Shown here one piece after another: positions 49,563 to 61,866 of a stretch of 64,000 nucleotides of DNA. The notes beneath the pieces are model-generated. The model was not told the DNA's origin. It did no database searches and worked only from the letters and a program-made list of their open reading frames with translations. Positions within the stretch are counted from its first letter, which is position 1; each line of letters starts with the position of its first letter. Origin of the DNA: Liolophura sinensis (Eukaryota; Mollusca; Polyplacophora; Chitonida; Chitonidae); the NCBI RefSeq assembly GCF_032854445.1, contig NC_088298.1, positions 8,421,504 to 8,485,503 on the forward strand, given 5' to 3'. The position numbers were made by a program, and so were the translations under genes.

Positions 49563-50566
49563 TGATCGTATCTGACTCTATTAAACAATATTTTGACACA
49601 ACGCATAAATGTACAAAAACAAAAAGGTATCCTTTAAAAAGTTGATGTCTTGCATTCAGACTCTTCACAAAGTGAATCATTGCCAGGATGTCAAAAATTT
49701 GAACGACCGACCTAACCCTATGGAGCGACCCACAGAGCTGCTTGTGCCAGCTATAAACTGTACTGCAGGCAAATCGTGCCCTTTTCTACAGGAGTCAAGA
49801 TATTCTATATCTGTAGTTCATATAGAGAAATGTTAATGTTAATTGGAATGTGTTATCAGAGACATGGTTACCATAAATAGAACGCGATATTATTGATAAC
49901 AGTTATCGAGTTAAAGATATTCCATAAAAAGCAATAATGATAAAAATGGAAGAAATTACCTGCATCCTGAAAGAAATTCTCTATAAATAGAGGCGATCGT
50001 GGTCACAATAATAATAATTTTGTAACAAATTGTATTCCTCGACAAAGCAAGAGAGCAACCAAGACTTAAGATATATACTGGAAACATTAGAAGTACTTCC
50101 TGGTACAATATATTGTCAATAGCACAATGGTATTGATTTCAGATGTTAATACAAATGATAATAAATGTTAAAAGCGTCTTATATGGCTGCGCGCGAAGTC
50201 GGTGAAGTAGCAAGGAAAGGGAAAGAAGCCTGTGCAAGTCAGTTCTGTTGTCCGTTCAGAATGTAACACATACTCAATTAGAACGGCTAGTGTGATTTTA
50301 ATCATTTTGTGAAGGAAGCCATCAAAGACTGGCCCATTTGTCACCTTGAATGATGGATGTCACAGACAGACTGAAGAAATGAGCGAATTTCTGGCGGTCG
50401 TATAGTTGTGATTTCATCGAACTGCTTTCTGTTCAGTTCTAACCGGATATACCCAGTGGCATTGTCATGCGCGACAACGGTGCGAATACAGGCGGAAATG
50501 CCTATAGTTTGTTAAATACGACGACGATAGTCGGAGTAATTCTCGATCAGTGACGGCTCATAAATT
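49563..50566. other. no gene seen
   Basis: AT-rich sequence, nothing supportable. Confidence 0.5.
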
Positions 50567-50758
50567 GCTCTTAAAATTATCGCATTTTTTACCTAATTCT
50601 GCTGTTGTCATGGTGCCTAGGGGTGTATAAACTGCTTTGATTTATGTACGCATATGAACAACTAGAATAAAACCTTAACTGTGGTAAAATGAAAAAAGGC
50701 TAATGAACTATCACACTGACACGGTTGTTGTTCTACCCTCTACTTACTTTTAATACAT
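50567..50758 (+). repeat. dispersed repeat R1, diverged copy
   Basis: TTTTTTACCTAATTCTGC, TCATGGTGCCTAGGGGTG, ATATGAACAACTAGAATAAA and ACTATCACACTGACACG occur in family order. It shares the extended 5' side with the 39.2 kb copy. Confidence 0.7.
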
Positions 50759-53689
50759 CTAGCTTCTCTCGTGACGTCATCTCATACGTGGTGTACGTCA
50801 TCGCTTTGACCACAAATTGACATCGCAAACGAGGTGAATGGCAAAAGCGAACACCAAGCTTCAAGGCTTTAAACGAACTGGCGGCAAAGTTTCTTCTCTG
50901 AGCATGCGTTTTGTGATTGAGCGGATTTCAGTCCACACAATATTAAGCCCAGAGTCACGAACGTATCACGGTTTCGTAATGTTTTTGATTTTTTTGTGAT
51001 AACAATTGAAAGGAACATATAACCTTGCCACCGGCTGCTGTGTTCTTTACCAGACGCGGGTTTCTGACATCTTTCATTCCCAAGACGTTAGTGAATGATT
51101 TGACTCGTTTTACCCGAAAATTAACCGGTTGTAAATTTGCGATCAAATTATTAGTTAAAGAAGAGACATCTCAAACGCACCCCAAGCATCATTAAAACTC
51201 TTTGACATGCGCCACAACATATGCTCAACACATTAATCCGATGTTCTCTGCTTCTAATGCAATTGTCAGTAAGGTGAACTGAATCGTACCTTTCAACCGA
51301 CGAGGTAGTTGTGAGGGCAAAATGCGGCAAATTCTGGAATAGAATAGAAGGTTACGCGGAGAAATGAATCACGTCATTTTCAACGAATCGATAGCCTTCT
51401 TTTGATTCGCCGCAGACCTTACCAAGACATCGTGATGCGGTAGAAAGGACAAAATTTGTATTTGATTGGTTAGCGCAGACCTCATGGCACTTTCTGATCA
51501 GGGTAAAATCAAGCTGCTGAGTACATAATGATTAAAAGCGAACCTTATGTTTTAATCAATGCCTTGAAACTGGCTTTGAGAATAAGGTGAAAGGCTAAGG
51601 GACGATGCGGATTTAAAACGACTGAGGCTGGCTTTATAAACTTGTATGTATCACTGTGTGTATGTATGCGAAATCAATAGATCTCTGAGTTGAGAGATGC
51701 GAAGTCCTTCAAAGAATTGAACGTCTTAAAGAATTCGTCTGCTTCATTAGCAATCGACAATTAATGGTAATGAGTGGAGTTTAACTGTCCCGTTCATGCC
51801 AGGAGGCAAACCGTACAGCTTTGTTGCCTGACTCGAAAACGTGCCCGAAGGAATAAGATCAAACTGCAAATGCGCCGACGAACAAATCGACGGAATGAGA
51901 GAATAGCGTTTGACATAAAGCCACATGGATTCGCAAAAAGCAAGAAAAAAAAGCCTTGCACAGGGTGTATTCACGTGTCGGTTAACGGTGCCTGTCCCAT
52001 GTGTTTTTCATGAATTCATTTGTCTTGTACGCTAATTTATCATCGATTAGTTTTTCAATAGAAATAACAACGCAGATCTTATTGTTTCTATTCCATTCAA
52101 CTGACATCTTAAAAACACAGAAAAAACATTATAAACTAGATTCAAAATGTGACCTTTTTCTCACTTTGTGAGATAATTTTTTTTATATTTAACGAGCAAT
52201 TGTCACAGTATTTCGATAAATAGTGGAATTATTTTACCTTAAACTGACAGAAAGGAGAAAAAAGTTTTAGAACTAATTCTGCCTGAGCTTATTCCAACTT
52301 TGGGTTGTTGATTTTTTTTTTTAGCTCGCAAGGATTTAAAAAATCTCCTGCATTTATCCGTATTATTCTTATTTTTAAATCGTGTAATGAAAAAAGAAAT
52401 CAGATAAGCCAAATTTTAAAATTGAGCGATTGGATGTCGCATTCTCCGGCATAACATTTGTCATGCGCGTAGCTTGGCGCCATGTCCTAGTCTCCACGTG
52501 ACAATCTGAGATTACCTCAGACGTAAACTCGACTGAGCCAATCATAAACACAGATTACATTTAAATATTTTATCGCACCAATCATTTTTTAGAATGTTAC
52601 GTGCATCTGCAAAGAGTCCATGGCGCGCTGACGTGGTTTACATTCATTCATCAAGATTATTTAGCGCTTAAGGAGAAAGAAATCTCTTGCACTGAGAGAA
52701 AAAGTCGCAGGGTGTTCGCCCATCATTTCTTAGTTACATGTTAAAATGAAATCAATACGTGTGATTAGGCGCGGTTAAGAGTTGAGTGAATGGAATGAGG
52801 ACTTGGAGGAAGGGGTGGGAAGAGGTGTGAGGGAATGTCCACCGTGCGATAAGACTTCATTACTTCTTTATGAAGTCCCATTATTCTGGTGATGTTTTGG
52901 TGAATTACTTTAGAAACAGAAAACACAGAAAAAAAAAACATATGAATCCCATTCATGTCTCTATTGGGAGAAAAGGAGCATTTCATAATGATTAACTCTG
53001 TTTAGTCATATTTTTCACCAAGTCCAATTTTTTTCCAAACCACCGGTCCTCGTTTCACTAGGCGGGTGTCGAGGTTTTGCAATATTTTGTGCCACGAGAG
53101 ATAATAAGTCGCTTAGAAGCGAGGTTATAGGGTGTCACGTTTTGCCTTCCATATATTCATTTTTCAACTGGCGACCAGGTTGGTGGTCCATGGTAGCTGC
53201 CAAATGAACTGTAATTCATCATTGTTTAAAATTATCCGAGGAGCGATATTTTCTTTCTGGCTATTTCCCTTGGGAAGTTGATAACGATTAGTAATTAGAT
53301 GTACTGAAGAAATTAAAAAGCCGCAGTAGGACGAGATGAAAACAGCAAGCCCGCCGGGTTCTCTTTCAGGGATTGTGCCGTGTCTGTTGTGGCGCGCAAC
53401 GAATATGACGCTAACAAAGAGAAATGTTGCCGGGGGTTTTATTTAACTATTACTAACGGCTGTATAGAAATATGGTGCTGTTTTGGGCATTCTGTTACTT
53501 GCCTTGGATTGCACATGCGCCGTGTCATGTGATTTTGTTCTTGCTCTTGTTGTTGTTCTACTGGTGAAGAGGGACAAAACCAAGTTCATGCAATTTAAGT
53601 TATCACGAATTAAACCATACACTTGGAATTAATGATTGGTGCTTAAGTAAAGCATATAAAGTATTAATATTACAGCTGTTAACTGTTTA
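50759..53689. other. no gene seen
   Basis: TGACGTCA lies at 50772-50779. Otherwise AT-rich with chance-length frames. Confidence 0.5.
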
Positions 53690-53753
53690 TTCATTTTATT
53701 GGTGTTTTTCCCATGACCATCCACAGATTGGTGGCAGACCTTCCCACATACTA
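53690..53753 (-). mobile_element. SINE fragment with internal deletion
   Basis: The tail-end block TTATTGGTGTTTTTCCC is fused to ATGACCATCCACAGATTGG and GCAGACCTTCCCACATAC. The TACTCAAGAATATTTCAC block and the following domain are missing. Confidence 0.8.
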
Positions 53754-54495
53754 TAGACTATTAATCATTCATTCTTGTATGATTAGTTATGCGTGGCCAC
53801 AGGTAAAAGCGCGCACATTTGGAAAATTCGGTACCAAACTCCCACGCAGTTAACAACATTCTTTTGTAGGAGGGGGCACATTATAGTATTTGTCTTTTCA
53901 ATCTAATGTGTCAAGGCGTAAATTTTGTCGCAAGTCTGAATCTTCTGTCTAGTTTTTCGCCTGTTTTGTGAAATCTTTATTCCTGTTTCGCCAAAACCGT
54001 CGTAAAGATGTGCATCTTGTCCGACTGGGTGTTAGGACAAAGATGTGGTCATGGCAGTTACGTCTAATGGTAATCGTACGACTACTTTGGCACGTAGCCA
54101 CTGCAATTGTACATCCAATACAGAAATTTGATAATCTGGGCTTACTCTAGGGTCAAATAATCTCCACAGATACCACAAATGATCCGGCTTTCTCATTTGC
54201 ATAATACGGTCAAGTGTTACATTAATTTTGTTACATTAATGCAATCAGCACGTTTCTGTTCAAGAGCTAAATATACCTTTTAACTGGATAGCCTGTGTGC
54301 TGTTGAACTGGGTAAATATTTTATCACTGTATGCTTTCTTTTGTTTTTGTCTTATTTGTATACAATCCCGGGTTAAAAATTAATCGATTCCTGGTAAGTT
54401 TCCGCGGGGCTCTCATTAACTTCGTGATTAGTACGGTCATAGATTGGTTTACCTAGCTTACTTTTGCTAAAGTTTTTGTGCAGTTTTAGACTGCT
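53754..54495. other. no gene seen
   Basis: AT-rich sequence without coding signal. Confidence 0.5.
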
Positions 54496-54696
54496 GTCGG
54501 CGTGTCCACTATGCGAACGTGGCTTTAGACATAGAAATCCATTATATCTGCGTATCGCATATATTCATCGCCAGAAAATAGGACTAACTCTATTTCATAC
54601 CATTATCATACTTTTCGACCAAAACTGATACACAATTCAAGAGTTTTTTTTTCCGACATGTCCATTGTACGAACGTGGCTTCAGACATTGGCATCC
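54496..54696. repeat. local direct duplication
   Basis: GTCGGCGTGTCCACTATGCG (54496 on) and CCGACATGTCCATTGTACG (54653 on) each continue into GAACGTGGCTTYAGACAT. They form two diverged copies of about 44 bases, 157 bases apart. Confidence 0.7.
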
Positions 54697-57600
54697 CTCT
54701 TCAAGGTACAAATCTGGTGTAGAACTTGTTTGGAATGTACGAACGACGACAAAAAGTTTACAAGCTTTTCTTGAAAATTATTCCAAATTGAAAACACTTT
54801 CTGAAAATACAGAAAAACCATGAATGTAGATATGTAGATATTTTTCAACAGAATGACCAAGAGGATCTATACAAGGACGAACTACTAATACAGTCGATGA
54901 CTTAGTCTTAGTTAAAATCCACACAAAGGCAAAAAACGAATGTTTTTAGAAAGCCGAGTTTTAATCTTCGTGTCTGGCGTGTACAAAATGCATGGGATTG
55001 GAATCATGGACAAAACACTACTGCTTGTCCATCGACCCATCCACGAAGATATATACCACACAGCTCTGTAGTGGTGCGAAAAAAACACCCAACCCAGACT
55101 AATTTCATGGCATGATTAATTGACGAGGACCAGCCGAGATGGAATAATCAGAAAAACTAAATGAATCGGTAAAGGTTGTCTAGACAACGGCACAAAACAC
55201 TTCGTACCTCGAGTTGAAGGATTTCGGAAAATGGCGGATGACTTACGTGGGTAATATAAAATTTAGCACCGTGGAGTGTTTCCGGATATCACCTCTGGGG
55301 GGAGCCTGAGTAAATATCAGACCTGACCGCAAAGTCGAGTGCCGACTCCCTCCCGCTCTAGCTACCCAGTCTGACGTCCGCCTCTGTTGCCTCCCTACTC
55401 TGAGGGAATACGCAATATTGATCTACCAGGTAGGCCTCTCAGTTGTTTGATCCGTCTGCTGTTGATGAACACTAAATTGTGCTAACCCTCAGCACACTTT
55501 TGACACAAGTCATGTTTTTGAGAAAGGTTGGCTTTAACATCAGAACCGATAAGTGCGTTATTTCGCGAGGTTTAACGAGATTTTTCCCGGGAGTTTCCTT
55601 TTGGGGGTGGGGCTTCGGCGGGAGGGGGGGTAATTTGGGCTCACAAAAATCTGTGAATTAATTGTTTTTTACCTTATGTGCCCCTTTTGAGCATATACTT
55701 CACCTTGTATTGCAACTTCTGTCCTCAGTTTTGAATGGCCTTTTTCTCGTACACACTTAAGTAGCGCTTAAGGCTTGATAATGTAATATCAAGTGAATGA
55801 AGGGTCCTTTCCTCACCACATTATGTGAGCTTTATTCTACAACAGTAATTGTACTTCAGGGTCTTCAGGGTTCTCAGATAATATAATGTTTTACACAACA
55901 CCCCTAGAAATTAAATCAAAAAAACTCTCTGAAGAAATGCATGTGGACGATCTCAGCATTTCGACCTTAGGAGAATTACACCAGGTGTGCCACGTTGTAG
56001 CCAAGTATACCGCATATAGGCTCAGGGAAAACCGTAATAAAAACATGTCTGGCAAGACAAGAATGACAGAAAACTTGTTCAACGCATCAAAAACGCAAAC
56101 ATATATAGGTGATCCCAGTCAAAGACCTATCCTCCAATGCGGCATCGGGCTCAATCCCACGATAGGCTTAAGGAGCGTTTTAAAAGGGCCAGCGTGTTTT
56201 CTTGCCCAGGGCAGTCTGTAAGAGCTTGTAACAGCCACTCGGTTTATACTCTGTTAGGTTTAAACGAGCCTGTGATAAAATCCACTCAAATTGAGACCAG
56301 TCCTTTTGCTTCGCCTTTGTAACAATTTATTACGCCCTATCGAAGTCAGGCTCATATTTCTTTAAAGGAAAAAGCCAGCTCTTGTCTGAAACAGTCTTTG
56401 GCGATTTTGTTAGACGAATCCCGCTCGGGAACGGTACTTATTCACACTGATCCGTTCTCACATATTAAATCGGTTTCCTTCGTTCGGCTTCCCAAGTGCC
56501 GTCTTTGGGCGAAATTGCGCCCACTAATCTCCAATCAGGTTAGCCCATTTCTGGGAAAATATTCCCGCTGCAGGCGGTTACATGATCTGCATACGAGCGT
56601 CGCCTCTAGTAGCCTTTCACAGTTGCGCCAGAGGCCATAAATCTACTTTTTGAACGGCCCAAAACGTAAGGTATCCAGAGTTCAAACTGGGGCTCTTCGC
56701 GCTGATGGCAAAGCAAAGGAGAGAGAAATATAACAGGTCTGCCTCTCACATAACGTTGCGCGACTTTTTTTCTACCGCCATACTTCTTATATCCCTTTCA
56801 TTTGATGGATGTTATTTTGATTCCAGTTTTATTACAAATTTCCATACGTGGCTTGCCAAGCCTCATTTTAATCCAAAATACGATAAGCGTTGGAAGCCAA
56901 GGGCAGAAGCAGTATCATGTGCTAGCCCCTAAAGCGAACGGCTAAACCAGCTTTTATTCATGGATGAACGATTGCCATTATCCTGCACCAAAGTTGCAAT
57001 CTCTCCTGATCATTAGCTTGTAAACTAGCAACGTTGTTGCTTTTGGATATTTAAGCATTTTTTTTCTCATCATTTTTTATCCTTCTTAGAAACATTATAT
57101 AAAAGCATCTAAAGGCCTATTGTAACGGGCAAATTCGTTAACAAACCAGCCATTTCATGCCGTAACTATAAAAAAAATTATCTCTGTATAGCTGCCTTTA
57201 GCATTCTTAAGTGTTTCCTCTTGTAACGTGCAAACTTTGCGAGCTGATACAACGCAAAAGGGAAGCCGAACTTCACCACCATCAAACTCATGTTACATGC
57301 AGCGTATGCAAATTTTGCACATGTAGATAGTGGCTGCAATATGTAATGCGATGGCGTGAAACGATTTCTCCGAATCGGGTGAGAGCAATAAATTTAAGGC
57401 AGTGTCATCATGACCCTTTGATAGGAAAGTCAGTCGTACATATTTCAGATCACGCGGAGAGACTTATGAAAGTATCGCAGCTATGGAATGGTCACAGTAT
57501 TTATTCTATTGTTCTTTGTCTCGAATATTCTCAAGTATTTTTACTTTTCTTTTTTTGTTTTTACTGGAGTGTCTGGAATATACCACAGACCGTGGGCAAA

Positions 57601-60600
57601 ATAATGACGAACTTTCCCACGTGTAACGAACGGTAAAGTACGCCATATTGGTGGAAGACATGTGGTTTTCAGCGACTGTAAGACTACGCGAGAGGAGCTT
57701 GGTCGGCAGTTGATTGTCACCAAGCCCCCTCAAGCTGACAGAACGGGGTTATCGAGAAATCTGTCAATGTTAGATGGGACTGAGCTTTTACATTTAGAAA
57801 ATGTTACTGTGTTTGCATTTGTTTGTGTTGAAAATTTTACAAAAAATCCAGTCCGTGATGCGAAAAAAATGATCGCAGTCACTTTATCCTCAGTATACGA
57901 ATTTAATGCGTGCGTGTGAAATAAGGGACTCGAATTGGTCAGAAAACAAAAATGTTTCACTTTCAAACGTCTTCGTATTAACAACTTAAAGTTTTTGTGA
58001 GCATTCTCTGAAGTATCAAAATCCTGTCTAAAGATGGATCGTCTCACAAAATCAGTCCACTGAGATACATTTATTCATTTATTGCGGTTAAAACGGCTGC
58101 GCGCAAATGTATAATTTTTAAGGTTTTCCTATTTTAGCAAATATCTCTTCCCAAAAAAAAGCGTAAATGGTGAATCAGTTTTCGACCATTGTGTTTGAAC
58201 TGTTTAGGAAGCATTGCTGGACGGGTTTATTGTCATTTTACCATGACAACCATGGCTTATTCACTATCAGGCGGACAAATTGACGCCGGCACAAAATTTG
58301 ATACCCTTATACCTAGTCACGTGACCTAAAGTTTTGTAGATTGTTTTTCTCTACCTCCAGCGCTTTAGGGAGATAAATTCATTAAACGTCAGCCCACACT
58401 CCTGATTCGGTTTTGCCACCGATGTAGTCTAAACTTCAATCAACCTAATTCGCACGAGTAAAGAAAAGTCAATATTTTCGACCCTAGAATCAATGGCTGC
58501 GCACATACTTCCTCCCAGCAGTGTCGATCTGTTCACTCACTGATTGGCTGTAAATTGTTATGGTGCAATAAAAGCGTGTCTGTTATTTTGCCGAGGAAGT
58601 GAGGAAGGGAAACGTGGTGTGCTGATTTCAAGTTTGTTATACCTACATTACAGGTAAAGCACTCCTCGGAGCCACGTTGACATTTACCCATAATATACTC
58701 ACGCGCTAAGCATTGAGTTAAATTTAACATCCGTAGGATTTTTAATTAATCTGTATTCGGTGAAATTGCCAGACTATGACAGTTTTGCATTAAGACTGCA
58801 TATTACATTTTCTTCACACGTACAAAAGTGAAGTTGCTACAATACAACATACTAGAAAACTGACAATAACATAAAAATATATAGGCAATAACGACAATAA
58901 AATTTTATTGGAAGTGCATTGATCCCGCGATGCATCCGTGGTCCGTGCAAAGACAAGCCGTTTTCTTAACAGAACTGTGACAAGAACAAAATTCCAAGCG
59001 ACAGTGAAATATTTTATTCATCAGGAACTTACTGTAGAACTCTCTGTTTGAGTATATTTTTCCACCAAGGAATTTTTGTAATTGTGTATGTATATATAAC
59101 AGTCGTTCAGCCGTATGACTATGAAGAGTCATGAATGTGTGTGTTTAAATACTGTGTCTTATTGTAGCAGGACGGGGCCATGTCACCAAAGTCTCAGATT
59201 TTGTAGCTGTGTGTGGAAAACAAGAGCCACTTTTCTATGCGTTGTGTTTTGAATTACAAGTGATAGTCCTATTGGTATTTGTAAGACATTTGAAGAAAGC
59301 ACTGGTTTGTAACAAAATGGATATGATATTTACAGTTTTGTCCGCTGCCTCAACAGATAGCTGATCTTGTTTTACATGAGAATTTGTCCTGATTCGTTTT
59401 TCATCGCACAGACTTTTTATATCACGTGACTATCGACGTCATGTAAACAAATTTCTTCGTTTATGAAGTTAGAACACATGCAAATTACTGAATAAATTTC
59501 ATATTTGGCGTTCATCAGGAGAATAATGTGGTAAGTGTTTTTTGTTGTTTTTTTTTTTTTTTGGCGGGGAGGGGAATTTTGATCCATAGAAAGGTTTTTT
59601 TCCTATCGCCCCATAAAAATTGGCACTTTATTAAAGCAGGCAAGGATCGACAGGTGTTGTGGGGAAAAAGCTCAACCTTGGCAGTTTGGAACAGATTTGC
59701 AAGTCAATGTTAATTTCGGAAGCCTTAACTGAAATATTAATGCGACGCAGTCTGACATGCCCTTGTAATTTACCTTTATGTTTAGCAGTCTAACGGAATA
59801 ACTTTGTCGATAATGTGATAGCAAAAGGTCTATCGTCCAACCGCACAACGCAGCTGTTCGGCTCGAGAATAGCCATATGACGTCATCAACTAAATCGGCA
59901 ACAAATATGACAACATTGTGGTAATTAGCTCGGGTCGCTAAATGTTAATTGATGCTGATTGATTATTTGTGATGTTTCTGGACAAAAGGATCCTAGCATG
60001 GCGGAGGAATATGAAGTGGTAATTGCTTTGCTATAGATTCCGACTGCCTAAACATATGTTCATCTCAAACGGCGATAATTGGACATTTGGTGGCTAGTAA
60101 ATAGACCGATGTCTAACGTTGGACAAATCTGTTTGGATTATAGCACAGAGAACGTATAGTACGTATTATACTATACTTCACAGAGTAAACGCGTACATTG
60201 CTTGGTACTGAGCTTCAAATAAGCTGGTCCAGTTTTACGGTCTGTCTAAACTCAAATTGTAAAGAAAGAAACAAGAACTTTTTTAGCTTGGTTAATGACG
60301 ACAGTGCTGCTTACAATTTGTCGGAAAAACGAGAGGGGGGAAACCATGCTCATTAATGTCGTTAGTCATCGGGGGAGGGGAGCAAGAGAACGAAAAGGTT
60401 GCACAACTAAGCGGGTTGCGCTTTTGGTGAACGAGCCTATTTCCAATAACCTTGTACCAAAGCAGAGGTCAACGTGTCGAGACAATAAACTAGAGGCAAG
60501 TCTTGGTGATTTCTGTACATCGCTTGATGACAAATCCAAATGTCGATAATCTCTCTGAAAATTCATTTTCGCTCAGATTTACATTGAGATCAGCCACCTT

Positions 60601-61320
60601 GCAACGCACTGAACGAGTGATAAGTTTGCGAGTATATGACTACTAGAAAAGAGGAAGACTTATTACTTGGCCCTCATCGGCTATTCATTGAGCGAAAATC
60701 GACTTCTGTCGAGCTTAGTTCACGATCTCAAACGCTTCCATGGCGCCAAGAATTTCCCCGGCAGTCAACGTTTGTGTATCTACTGCCCAGCTTCATTCCC
60801 AAATAGCTGGGCGTATTTTATGGCGTCGATTTTTTCCAACGATTCTTGTTGCATTCCATCCACGTGGCGTGCTTTGACGTATTGGACAGATTTTTTTCGT
60901 CGGAATTCAATCTGTAAACGTCAGCCAGGCCGATCATGTCTTGCCAGTAAGAAGCCAAATCCATCCAAAAAGTGACCTGGTCTCAAATAGAATTGCAGCC
61001 AAGTTACTGTTCATTACTCACCGATGCCCTGTTCATAAGCAGTCAAGTATCTTTGTCAAAGATGGTTAGAGAACTAGGCTCTGATTTTAGATTGAATTAA
61101 ACCTGTTTTTATTAGCTGTCTCTATTAGCTTTATTTTGTCTTCGGGATCGCCGACCTGATCACAACTCTTGAGTAAATAGCTTTTGACTGCTGATATGAA
61201 AAACGGTCGAATTCTACAGACCTTTCATACGTCTCTAGAGTAAAAAAGAAGTCCAAGTGGAATAACAAAACAATTTTAACTTACTCTCTTTAGCAGAACT
61301 ATTGATTCTCTTGTGTACAG
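54697..61320. other. no confident gene
   Basis: Contains TCACGTGA at 58317-58324 and 59422-59429, TGACGTCA at 59878-59885, and ATGGCGGA at 55231-55238 and 59998-60005. The latter two begin very short frames (seven codons each) ending near GTAATA and GTAATT donors. A 111-codon hydrophilic frame at 55886-56221 has background GC3. Nothing here passes the standard for a gene. Confidence 0.4.
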
Positions 61321-61390
61321 CCTATTCCAAAGCCTTTTACCTCGAACTTTGTACACCCCATTCTAAAGGCTTTTACCTCCAGCTTTTTTG
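61321..61390. repeat. tandem duplication, about 36 bp
   Basis: CCTATTCCAAAGCCTTTTAC and CCATTCTAAAGGCTTTTACC begin two adjacent copies, both continuing into CTCSARCTTT-like sequence. Confidence 0.75.
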
Positions 61391-61578
61391 GAAGAACTTC
61401 ACTGGTTCTTGACAGAGGACTCAAGAGCAAAGTTCCCAAAGCCTTTCGAACTTTGAAAAATACATAAACTAGGCTTTGTTTCTTGTCGCAAATTGTAGAG
61501 CGTGTGTGCAATTCTAAATTAAGACATATGTATGGTAAAAAAAATGTAAGCGTAACGTGCTGATAGAACGGTACTATC

Positions 61579-61611
61579 CACCCCCCCCCCCACCCCCCCC
61601 CCACCCCCCCA
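61579..61611. repeat. poly(C) tract
   Basis: C runs of 12, 10 and 7 separated by single A residues, followed by seven A. The minus strand has G-quadruplex potential. Confidence 0.95.
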
Positions 61612-61759
61612 AAAAAATAATCGCACAGAATTTACGATCAATACATGATCCGTTAAGCACCAGAATCCACCAAACAGTTGTGACAGGTTAATCCATTAAT
61701 CGCTTTCTCCGCAAAATCCATCGACGAAGTTAATCCTTCAACGAGTTTCTAGGGCTTGT

Positions 61760-61866
61760 CATTCAGCTGTCGAACTGTGGACTGCATCACCCGTTTGCGA
61801 ACACCTTGTTGATGCCATTCAGTTGTAGGCTTTAACAGTGGACAGCACCGTCCGTTTGCAAACACC
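61760..61866. repeat. tandem duplication, about 56 bp
   Basis: Two copies start CATTCAGYTGT (61760 and 61816) and end CCGTTTGCRAACACC (61805 and 61866), with a shared CAGTGGAC/CTGTGGAC middle. Confidence 0.8.

Noticed and set aside
55886-56221. 111-codon hydrophilic ATG frame
   Set aside because: GC3 is at background level; several frames of this length are expected by chance in six frames of 64 kb.
59998-60018. Seven-codon MAEEYEV frame ending at a GTAATT donor
   Set aside because: Too short to distinguish from an over-represented ATGGCGGA octamer.
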